A stretch of DNA of 39,413 nucleotides. It comes from Rhodocyclaceae bacterium (GTDB lineage: Bacteria > Pseudomonadota > Gammaproteobacteria > Burkholderiales > Rhodocyclaceae). A model generated the notes under the pieces. It made no database searches. It saw only the letters and a list, made by a program, of their open reading frames with translations, and was not told the DNA's origin. The stretch covers positions 1 through 39,413 of the forward strand of contig JAGRGB010000144.1 of the NCBI GenBank assembly GCA_020445745.1, read 5' to 3'. The position numbers were made by a program, and so were the translations under genes. Positions 33,503-39,413 of this stretch are shown here, in pieces. How positions within the stretch are numbered: position 1 is the first letter of the stretch; each line of letters starts with the position of its first letter.

Positions 33503-34459
33503 ATGCCCGTACCCGAACGATTCCAGGGCGCGATGAGCCTGCCGGCCATCGCCGCGCCGATGTTTCTGGTGTCCGGTCCCGATCTGGTCGGCGCCTGCTG
33601 TCGCGCAGGTGTCGCCGGCAGCTTTCCGGCATTGAACGCCCGCAGCAGCGCGACGCTCGGCGAATGGCTCAGTGGCCTCGACCCGGTGGCGGCCGACCCG
33701 GGCTGCGCGCCGTACGGGGTCAACCTGATCCTGCATCCGAGCAACTCGCGGATGGAAGCCGATCTCCGGCTGCTGGTCGCGCATCGCTGCCCCTTCGTCA
33801 TCACCAGCCTGGGCCACCCGGGCAAGGTGGTCGAGGCGGTCCACGCCTACGGCGGGCTGGTGTTCTCCGACGTGATCCACGCGCGCCACGCGCAGAAGGC
33901 GATCGCGGCCGGTGTGGACGGCATCGTCGCGGTGGCTGCCGGTGCCGGCGGACATGCCGGCACCCAGAGCGCCTTCAGTCTGGTGCGGGAGATCCGCGAG
34001 TTCTGGAGCGGCGTGCTGATTCTCGGCGGTGCGATTTCCGACGGCGCGTCGGTGCGAGCGGCCGAACTGCTGGGCGCGGACTTCGCCTACCTCGGCACCC
34101 GTTTCATCGCCACACGCGAGTCGATGGCGCCCGACGCCTACAAGCAGATGCTGGTCGACTGCACGGCCGCGGACATCGTCTACACCGACGCGGTGTCGGG
34201 CACCGATGCCAATTTCCTGTGGCCAAGCCTCGAGGCTGCGGGCTTCGATCGCGAGCAACTTACCCGCAGCCTGGGCAAGGGCAAGCTCAAGGACCTCGCC
34301 GACGAGGCCACGGCGTGGCGCGACCTGTGGAGCGCGGGCCATGGCGTCGCGACGATCCACGATATCCCGGCGGTGGCCGATCTGGCGGCACGCCTGGCGC
34401 AGGAATATCGTGCCGCCTGTGCCCGCCCGCCCAGCGCCGCGTGCGCGCCGCCGGGGTGA
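33503..34459 (+). CDS. Nitronate monooxygenase family protein (FMN TIM barrel)
   Basis: FMN-dependent (beta/alpha)8 enzyme; characterised relatives oxidise toxic propionate 3-nitronate. The 318 aa match the family. Visible features are the N-terminal barrel strand with PAIAAPMFLVSG, YGVNLILHPSNSRMEADL, and DGIVAVAAGAGGHAGTQSA holding the GGHxG catalytic His. The FMN phosphate site is GVLILGGAISDGASVRAAE and LLGADFAYLGTRFIATRES. GGAGGAG (33490-33496) lies six bases before the ATG. The class I/II distinction cannot be settled by eye, and some relatives are 2-nitropropane dioxygenase-like proteins of unknown substrate. Confidence 0.93.
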   Translation: MPVPERFQGAMSLPAIAAPMFLVSGPDLVGACCRAGVAGSFPALNARSSATLGEWLSGLDPVAADPGCAPYGVNLILHPSNSRMEADLRLLVAHRCPFVITSLGHPGKVVEAVHAYGGLVFSDVIHARHAQKAIAAGVDGIVAVAAGAGGHAGTQSAFSLVREIREFWSGVLILGGAISDGASVRAAELLGADFAYLGTRFIATRESMAPDAYKQMLVDCTAADIVYTDAVSGTDANFLWPSLEAAGFDREQLTRSLGKGKLKDLADEATAWRDLWSAGHGVATIHDIPAVADLAARLAQEYRAACARPPSAACAPPG

Positions 34460-34765
34460 ACGCGTCGGCGCGAAGTCGTGGCAACGGACGGAATCCCCGT
34501 CATCGGCATGATCGGAGCTGTGCCGCTCGCGGCGCCGCAGCGGGGGGGTGGGGCGACGCCTGACGCGCGCGTCTGCGCCGCCGTCGATCCGCAGCCCGGC
34601 GACCGGGCGGGGTCGCGCGGCAGATCTACGGCGATCGGCGCAGGCGGTTTCGGTGATTTTCGTCGAGCACAGGAGCCGCTGTCCGGCCGTGCCGGGGCAG
34701 CGGGTTGCTGGCGGCGTCATCGCGCCCTGGTTTAGTCTTCGCAAATGGCCCGTGGGGGATTTCCG
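34460..34765. other. Gap before ubiX
   Basis: There are 306 bases with no supportable gene. A plus open frame (34478-34735) has Gly/Arg/Ala-rich translation, no ribosome site and no recognisable domain. The promoter of the following gene should be here but I cannot place it. Confidence 0.4.
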
Positions 34766-35380
34766 ATGAGCGCTGCCAAGACCTTTGCCGTCGCACTGAC
34801 CGGGGCCTCCGGCATGCCCTATGGCATCCGGCTGGTGGAATGCCTGATGGCGGCCGGGCACACCGTGTGGCTGCTCTATTCGCAGGTCGCCCAGGTCGTT
34901 GCGCGCCAGGAGATGGATCTCGCGCTGCCGTCGCGTGCCCCGGAAGTCGAGGATCTGTTCCGCCAGCGATTCGCCGGCACCAGCGGCCGCATCCGGGTGT
35001 TCGGACGCGAGGCCTGGTTCGCGCCACCGGCGTCGGGTTCGAATCCGCCCGACGGGATGGTCGTCTGCCCGTGCACGATGGGCACGCTCGCGGCGATAGC
35101 GGGCGGCCTTTCCGACAACCTGATCGAGCGTGCCGCCGACGTCGTCATCAAGGAAGGGCGCAAGCTCGTGCTGGTGCCGCGCGAGACGCCGTTCTCGGCG
35201 ATCCATCTCGAGAACATGCTGAAGCTGGCGCGCCTGGGCGTGTGCATCCTGCCGGCGAACCCGGCCTTCTACACCCGCCCCGCATCGGTCCAGGACCTGG
35301 TCGATTTCGTCGTTGCCCGGGTTCTCGACCAGTTTCAGGTCGACCACCGTCTCGCCGTGAGATGGGGTGACGAGCCCTGA
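34766..35380 (+). CDS. ubiX: Flavin prenyltransferase UbiX
   Basis: Prenylates FMN to make prenyl-FMN, the cofactor of UbiD-type decarboxylases (ubiquinone synthesis, aromatic acid metabolism). The 204 aa match UbiX (about 190-210). The FMN-binding N-terminus is FAVALTGASGMPYGIRLVE. The family signature regions follow: MVVCPCTMGTLAAIAGGLSD, NLIERAADVVIKEGRKLVLV, PRETPFSAIHLENMLKLA and ILPANPAFYTRP. I chose ATG 34766 with GGGGGA (34754-34759) upstream; ATG 34745 would place that site inside the gene. It is not adjacent to ubiD here. It could alternatively be a Pad1-type paralogue with the same chemistry. Confidence 0.95.
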   Translation: MSAAKTFAVALTGASGMPYGIRLVECLMAAGHTVWLLYSQVAQVVARQEMDLALPSRAPEVEDLFRQRFAGTSGRIRVFGREAWFAPPASGSNPPDGMVVCPCTMGTLAAIAGGLSDNLIERAADVVIKEGRKLVLVPRETPFSAIHLENMLKLARLGVCILPANPAFYTRPASVQDLVDFVVARVLDQFQVDHRLAVRWGDEP

Positions 35381-35689
35381 GGTCGGCGCCTGCGCCGGCG
35401 GCGCGGCGGCCCGCGCTTCGACGATTCTCGGGCACGGGCGACCGGGCAGGCCGCGGCAAGGCTTTGCGCCATCTTCGATCCGCCGGTGCGGATCTCGTTG
35501 CCGCACCGTCCGGTGCCCGTGCCGGTGACCGTGCGAAACGTGTCGGCGACCGGGCGAACTTCATGGACCAGGGCGCGATGATCGCGCAGAATGGGTCCCA
35601 CGAGTTCTTCAACAAGCCCGGGCGCGAGCGCAACTGGCGAGTCCCGGGCCGGAAGCCGATACCTAGACGGCATGGCGCCGCACGGAGCG
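35381..35689. other. Gap between ubiX and the Lon-N-domain gene
   Basis: There are 309 bases in which I see no gene, tRNA or repeat. The first 50 bases are very GC-rich (about 35387-35435) but form no clean terminator hairpin. Confidence 0.4.
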
Positions 35690-36286
35690 ATGAACGATAC
35701 TTCCCGACTGCCCCTGTTCCCGCTCAACACGGTGCTCTTCCCCGAGGGCCGGCTGCCGCTGCGGGTGTTCGAAACCCGCTACATGGACATGGTCCGACGC
35801 TGTCTGCGGGAGGATGCCGTGTTCGGTGTCTGTGCGATCGCCTCCGGCCGTGAGGTCGGCGAAGCGGCGGTACCCAGGCTGGTCGGAACCGAGGCGCGCA
35901 TAGAACAATGCGACATGGCCGAGGCCGGCATCCTCGAGATAGTCACCCGCGGCGAACGTCGCTTTCGCATCGTCGACCACGAGGTGGAGCAGGACGGTCT
36001 GCTCACCGCCACGGTGAAATGGCTCGGAGAACCCGCCTCGCTGCCGGTACCCGAAGCCCAGGCCGAGCTGGTGCCCTTGCTGGCCGGCATCGTCGCCGAG
36101 CTCGGAGAGCGCGTGTTCCGGCCCCATCGGCTGGATGACGCCGGCTGGGTCGGTGCCCGCTATTCGGAGCTGCTGCCCATTCCGATCGATGCGCGCCAGG
36201 CCCTGCTCGAACTCGACGATGTACTGAGCCGGCTGGAAATCATCCAGACCTACCTGCACCAGCACAAGCTGCTGGGAGAGGATTGA
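35690..36286 (+). CDS. Lon substrate-binding (LON_N) domain protein
   Basis: A stand-alone version of the N-terminal domain of Lon protease, without ATPase or protease parts. The 198 aa begin with the typical LPLFPLNTVLFPEGRLPL and RVFETRYMDMVRRCL. The repeat-like elements VPRLVGTEARIEQCDMAEAG and ILEIVTRGERRFRIVDHEV follow, and a helical C-terminus (ALLELDDVLSRLEIIQTYLH) ends it. Such proteins are widespread in proteobacteria; their role is unproven. ATG 35690 fits the family N-terminus, although GGAG lies only two bases upstream, so ATG 35672 is possible. The last 47 bases overlap the convergent mutY. Confidence 0.9.
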   Translation: MNDTSRLPLFPLNTVLFPEGRLPLRVFETRYMDMVRRCLREDAVFGVCAIASGREVGEAAVPRLVGTEARIEQCDMAEAGILEIVTRGERRFRIVDHEVEQDGLLTATVKWLGEPASLPVPEAQAELVPLLAGIVAELGERVFRPHRLDDAGWVGARYSELLPIPIDARQALLELDDVLSRLEIIQTYLHQHKLLGED

Positions 36287-37328
36287 GCGCCGCCAGACCC
36301 TCGAGGATGCGCCGCACCGGAGCGGGCAGCGGCAGCGCGTCGAGGGAAGAGGCGTCGGCCCAGCGCGCGGTGGATTCCCCGAGCCGGCGCGAGGTCTCCT
36401 CGACATCTACCAGCCAGGGGCTGATCTGCAGCGTGAAGTGGGTGAATGCGTGGCGCAGCGGCGGCAACGCCAGGACCGCCGACGGGCGCAGTCCGTATCG
36501 TGGCGCAAGCCAGCCGGCCAGTTCGTCGATTTCGCCGTCGTAGTCCGGCAGCACCAGCATTCCCCCCCACAGTCCGGCAGCGGGGCGCTGTTCGAGCAGA
36601 ACGCGCCGGTCAGCGGCGCGGAGCACCAGCATCTGCCGGTGGCGCTGCGGCCGCGGCGGTCGGGTGCGGCGCGACGGCAGTTCCGCCGTGCGGCCTTCGC
36701 GGCGGGCGGTGCAGGAGTCATGAAGCGGACAGCGCCCGCAGTGCGGTCTTGTCCGCAGACAAACGGTTGCACCGAGATCCATCTGGGCCTGGACGTAGAC
36801 GTCCACCCGGGCGGCCGGCAGCAATGATTCGGCCCGCGACCAAAGCTCGGCAAGCACGCGGCTGCTGGCGGGATCTCCGGTGATCCCGAAGTGACGGCAC
36901 AGCACACGCTTGACGTTGCCATCGAGGATCGCGGCACGAGCGCCGAAGGCGAAGACCGCGATTGCCGCGGCGGTCGATCGGCCGATGCCCGGCAGACGGG
37001 CGATTTCCTCCGCCAGGGCCGGAAAGCGGCCGTCGTGCTCGGCGACCAGGATCCGCGCGCAGGCGTGGACATTGCGGGCACGGGCGTAATAGCCGAGGCC
37101 GCTCCACAATGCCAGCACCTCTTCGAGCTTCGCGCCGGCCAGCGCGTCGATGGTCGCGAAACGGGCGAGGAATCGACGGTAATAGGGAATCACGGTGTCC
37201 ACCTGGGTCTGCTGCAGCATGATCTCGGAGATCCAGATGCGGTACGGGTCGCGGCACGCCTGCCATGGCAGGTCGTGGCGACCGTGGGTGCGCTGCCAAC
37301 GGATCAGGGTCTGGGCAAAATCGGACAT
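36240..37328 (-). CDS. mutY: A/G-specific adenine glycosylase
   Basis: Base-excision repair enzyme that removes adenine mispaired with 8-oxoguanine. It has 362 aa from ATG 37328. Catalytic Glu is in WISEIMLQQTQVDTVIPYY; the helix-hairpin-helix is LPGIGRSTAAAIAVFAFG; catalytic Asp is in AAILDGNVKRVLCRHFG. The 4Fe-4S loop is complete (C-x6-C-x2-C-x5-C in VCLRTRPHCGRCPLHDSC). The C-terminal NUDIX-like 8-oxoG recognition domain follows (LEQRPAAGLWGGMLVLPDY, HAFTHFTLQISPWLVDV). An in-frame start at 37457 would add 43 unrelated residues and is rejected. It overlaps the Lon-N-domain gene by 47 bases tail to tail. Confidence 0.97.
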   Translation of the reverse strand: MSDFAQTLIRWQRTHGRHDLPWQACRDPYRIWISEIMLQQTQVDTVIPYYRRFLARFATIDALAGAKLEEVLALWSGLGYYARARNVHACARILVAEHDGRFPALAEEIARLPGIGRSTAAAIAVFAFGARAAILDGNVKRVLCRHFGITGDPASSRVLAELWSRAESLLPAARVDVYVQAQMDLGATVCLRTRPHCGRCPLHDSCTARREGRTAELPSRRTRPPRPQRHRQMLVLRAADRRVLLEQRPAAGLWGGMLVLPDYDGEIDELAGWLAPRYGLRPSAVLALPPLRHAFTHFTLQISPWLVDVEETSRRLGESTARWADASSLDALPLPAPVRRILEGLAALNPLPAACAGAGRSG

Positions 37329-37462
37329 GCGGCCGTCGATGGTCCGGGGATGCGCGATTGTGCCCGCAAAAGTCGACGTCGTGCGCTGCAGCGGGCGATA
37401 ATCCCGGAAAGCCGCCAGCGGCCCGGCTGTTCCGGCCCAGGCACGGACCGCGACCAAGGACC

Positions 37463-37957
37463 ATGAGCCCTCACTCCCAGCATTTCACCCGCGAACTGCG
37501 AAATGCGCTCGGCAGCTTCGCTACCGGCATCACCGTGGTGACCGCCCGCGACGATGATGGGCAGCCGGTCGGGCTGACCGTCAATTCCTTCAATTCGGTT
37601 TCGCTCGAGCCACCACTGATCGTCTGGAGTCTCGGCCTGCAGACCAAGGTTCGACCGGTATTCGAGCACTGCCGCTATTACGCGGTGAACGTGCTGGCCG
37701 AAGATCAGATCCATATCTCCCACCGTTTCGCGTCGCGCGACTCGGACAAGTTCGCGGGCCTGCATCTGACCGACGGCATCGAGGGCGTGCCGCTGCTCGG
37801 CGGCTGCTGTGCACGCTTCGAATGCCGCAACACCGTGCGCCATCCGGGCGGCGACCACCTGGTGTTCGTCTCCGAGGTGGTGCGCTTCGGCACCAGCGAC
37901 CGCCCCCCCCTGCTGTTCCACGCCGGGGCCTATCGCAAGCTCGCGCCGCGGGAGTGA
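37463..37957 (+). CDS. Flavin reductase family protein
   Basis: Small FMN-binding oxidoreductase of the flavin reductase-like family; members supply reduced flavin to two-component monooxygenases. The 164 aa match the family. The flavin site is LGSFATGITVVTARDDDG with LTVNSFNSVSLEPPLIVWSL following; further on come YYAVNVLAEDQIHISHRFA, KFAGL and the C-terminal VFVSEVVRFG and PPLLFHAGAYRKL. ATG 37463 follows AAGGA closely. Its stop overlaps the start of the next gene (GTGA at 37954), so both are co-translated. Which monooxygenase it serves cannot be told. Confidence 0.94.
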   Translation: MSPHSQHFTRELRNALGSFATGITVVTARDDDGQPVGLTVNSFNSVSLEPPLIVWSLGLQTKVRPVFEHCRYYAVNVLAEDQIHISHRFASRDSDKFAGLHLTDGIEGVPLLGGCCARFECRNTVRHPGGDHLVFVSEVVRFGTSDRPPLLFHAGAYRKLAPRE

Positions 37958-38775
37958 AGCCGCCACGCTGGATCGACGCCGGCGGCGGGGACCGCTGCGT
38001 AGTGCTGCTGCACGGGGTGTCGACCCGCGCCGAAGCGTGGGCCCCGCTGTTGCCGCTGCTGGCCACACCACGGCTCCGGGTCCTGGCGTGGGACCTGCCC
38101 GGCTATGATGGGGCCTGCGGTGACGAGCTCATCGGCTTTGTGCCGTGGTGCGACGCCTTGGCACGTTTGCTGGACGCAGCCGGCATCGACCGCTGCATCG
38201 TCGTCGGCCATAGCCTGGGCGGCATGATCGCACTGGACTTCGCCGCGCGCCGGCCGGACCGCCTCGATGCGCTGGTACTCGCCTGCACGACGCCCGGATT
38301 CGGCACGATCGACGGGCGCCGTCAGCGCGAATACCTGGCGCGACGCCTCGATCCGCTCGCTGCCGGGCTCGGCATGGCAGAGATCGCCGTGGCGGAAATT
38401 CCGGCGATGATGGCCGAGCCGATCGACGGCGCGCTGGTCGAGCGACACCGTGCTCTGATGGCGAGCATTCCGCCCGCGGCCTATGCCGCCGCCACGCGCG
38501 CGGTCGCGGGCTTCGATCGGCGCATTACAGTGCCGGGCCTGGCGATGCCGGTGCTGTGCATCGCCGGCGCGGAAGACCGCCTCGCGCCACCCGACCTGCT
38601 GCGATCGATGGCGCGTCGCGCACCGCGGGGGCGTTTCGAGATACTCGCCGATGCCGCGCATCTGGCACCGTTCGAGGCGCCCGGGAAATTTGCCCGCTTG
38701 CTCGGCGATTTCATCGAGGCGACGGCGGGAAGCGCAGGGGCAGGTCGGCACTCGGGCATCGCGGCCTCGCGATGA
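37954..38775 (+). CDS. Alpha/beta hydrolase (Ser nucleophile)
   Basis: Soluble 273-aa hydrolase. The GTG start at 37954 overlaps the flavin reductase stop by four bases, and translation from it gives the usual N-terminal strand (WIDAGGGDRCVVLLHGVSTR with the oxyanion HG). The nucleophile elbow is CIVVGHSLGGMIALDFAARR, the acid Asp is in CIAGAEDRLAPPDLL and the His in ADAAHLAPFEAPGKF. The fold is that of carboxylesterases and of enol-lactone or meta-cleavage hydrolases; pairing with a flavin reductase hints at catabolism of an aromatic or cyclic compound. The substrate is unproven. It is the last chromosomal gene before the tRNA fragment and intron. Confidence 0.93.
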   Translation: MKPPRWIDAGGGDRCVVLLHGVSTRAEAWAPLLPLLATPRLRVLAWDLPGYDGACGDELIGFVPWCDALARLLDAAGIDRCIVVGHSLGGMIALDFAARRPDRLDALVLACTTPGFGTIDGRRQREYLARRLDPLAAGLGMAEIAVAEIPAMMAEPIDGALVERHRALMASIPPAAYAAATRAVAGFDRRITVPGLAMPVLCIAGAEDRLAPPDLLRSMARRAPRGRFEILADAAHLAPFEAPGKFARLLGDFIEATAGSAGAGRHSGIAASR

Positions 38776-38870
38776 AACCGGACACACCAAGCTGTGCGGG
38801 TTTCGTCGGCAACGGTCCGGTCCGCGTGCGCTGGAGCCGAGTGTGCGATCGTCAGCGGTCGGTCGTCTAT

Positions 38871-38906
38871 TGGAGCGGGTGAAGGGAATCGAACCCTCTT
38901 CATCAG
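38871..38906 (-). tRNA. 3' fragment of a tRNA-Gly gene
   Basis: Read on the minus strand, this is the 3' end of a glycine tRNA: T-stem GAGGG, loop TTCGATT, T-stem CCCTT, acceptor strand CACCCGC, discriminator T and encoded CCA (38873-38871). Acceptor strand and U discriminator are those of tRNA-Gly. Similarity seems to begin at CTGATG, the end of the anticodon stem. The rest of the tRNA (acceptor 5' strand, D arm, anticodon) is absent; the sequence changes at once into group II intron domain VI. The 5' part could lie beyond the right edge of the window. Confidence 0.7.
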
Positions 38907-38989
38907 GCGGGTAAGGAGGTGGCATCACGGCCACCCCCTCCCCTAAGAACCGTACGTGCGAGTTCCCCCGCATACGGCTCAGGCAACCA
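38902..38989 (-). ncRNA. Group II intron 3' end: domains V and VI
   Basis: The domain V element (38980-38947, 34 nt) starts GAGCCGTA and ends TACGGTTC; these pair, with the catalytic AGC triad in place. The upper stem TGCGGG/CTCGCA is capped by a GGAA tetraloop, and a two-base CG bulge is present, the full domain V layout. After TTA a domain VI helix follows (GGTGGC/GCCACC core, 38931-38916 region), with a bulged A near 38913 as the likely branch point. The exact 3' splice site is uncertain within about 38901-38912. Confidence 0.85.
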
Positions 38990-39413
38990 CTAAGCACCGG
39001 TCCTGCACGAACCTGTTGGCGCCGGCAGTGCCGTACTTTCCAACGAGTGGTGTTGCATATGGCAGTTCGGATGCAGCAGCACCAGATTGGTGAGCTTGTC
39101 CGAGCCACGCTGCGATCGCTTGATTATGTGGTGCAAGTGCCACCCAGTATCTCGCGTGATCTTCTGCTCGCAGATGGGGCAGCGACCTTCCTGCCACCAC
39201 CAGAGCCAGCGCAGCTTCCGGCGACCCTCGAGCGTCGCATCCATTTTGCGGCTGAGCCGCCAGGAGAAATACTCGTCATACCGTGGGTCGTAGGGATTCG
39301 CCTCGCCCTTTACCTTCACATGAGGCCGTTTCCGGAACGGAAGCAACAGGGGTAGCAGCTTGTCCTTCTCCGAAAACCGCCAATCGCGTCCCTTAAAGCA
39401 CACGAAGTAACGC
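38990..39413 (-). CDS. ltrA: Group II intron reverse transcriptase/maturase, C-terminal part with HNH domain
   Basis: About 140 codons are visible; the N-terminal reverse transcriptase and most of domain X lie beyond the right edge. The visible part begins RYFVCFKGRDWRF and KVKGEANPYDPRYDEYF, typical of the maturase end. Then come RRKLRWLWWWQEGRCPICEQ and the HNH endonuclease core WHLHHIIKRSQRGSDKLTNL with VLLHPNCHMQHH after it, including the CPxC pair. The endonuclease cuts the second target strand during retrohoming. It stops at 38990, ten bases upstream of domain V, the normal layout with the gene in the intron's domain IV. Nothing visible is broken. Confidence 0.93.
   Translation of the reverse strand, partial: RYFVCFKGRDWRFSEKDKLLPLLLPFRKRPHVKVKGEANPYDPRYDEYFSWRLSRKMDATLEGRRKLRWLWWWQEGRCPICEQKITRDTGWHLHHIIKRSQRGSDKLTNLVLLHPNCHMQHHSLESTALPAPTGSCRTGA

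Noticed and set aside
32192-35506. Open minus-strand frame of about 1100 codons
   Set aside because: It runs antisense through four well-supported genes, its translation is Arg/Gly/His-rich low complexity, and no domain is visible. It is a high-GC shadow frame.
38135-38155. Possible second sigma-54 promoter (TTGGCACGTTTGC, at about 38158)
   Set aside because: GG and GC are only seven bases apart instead of ten, and the element lies inside the alpha/beta hydrolase gene.
1-39413. CRISPR array, rRNA operon or insertion sequence
   Set aside because: No regularly spaced repeats, no rRNA-like sequence and no transposase or terminal inverted repeats were seen. The only mobile element is the group II intron at the right edge.

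Overview
The window is high-GC DNA from a Gram-negative, PHA-accumulating, probably flagellated proteobacterium. A phasin gene, an RND efflux adaptor, two sigma-28-type promoters, one sigma-54-type promoter, MutY and UbiX point this way. The overall gene style (phasin type, HDOD, FIST, split Aer-like receptor) looks betaproteobacterial, perhaps Rhodocyclales-like, but that placement is inference. I recognise about 36 protein genes and no rRNA. The only tRNA sequence is a 3' fragment of tRNA-Gly at the right edge.

Left third (1-13.7 kb): an RND adaptor (cut by the window edge) diverges from a TetR/AcrR regulator across a tandem operator. Next come a small membrane protein, an AEC-type carrier, a phasin with a PhaR-like inverted repeat upstream, an epoxide-hydrolase-like enzyme and phosphoglucose isomerase. 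After these lie a minus-strand run (HDOD protein behind a sigma-28 promoter, DUF1176-like lipoprotein, gamma-carbonic anhydrase), a glucosylglycerol-3-phosphate phosphatase (ggpP/stpA) and a KefB/KefC-type K+ efflux antiporter. The phosphatase, the antiporter and a later mscL give an osmotic-adaptation flavour.

Middle (13.8-26.7 kb): an ABC exporter pair (YadG/YadH-like), a TauE/SafE permease overlapping a 75-aa protein, a METTL25/RRNAD1-like methyltransferase, and an AraC regulator divergent from a periplasmic IorA/IorB-type molybdenum hydroxylase. The most unusual stretch follows: a FIST-domain sensor, a single gene fusing the two type VI sheath proteins (TssB-TssC) with no other T6SS gene nearby, and a split Aer-like receptor (soluble PAS protein overlapping a membrane MCP) behind a sigma-28 promoter.

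Right third (26.7-39.4 kb): a sigma-54 promoter precedes a YcbL-like metallo-hydrolase. Then come an OmpR-type response regulator, mscL on the opposite strand, and a CHASE2-PAS histidine kinase translationally coupled to an AsmA-like protein. A TRIC-type channel, a nitronate monooxygenase, UbiX, a Lon-N-domain protein, MutY, a flavin reductase and an alpha/beta hydrolase complete the chromosomal genes. At the right edge the 3' end of a group II intron (maturase C-terminus with HNH, a fully formed domain V, a plausible domain VI) abuts the 3' end of a tRNA-Gly, so the tRNA gene is either interrupted or truncated there.
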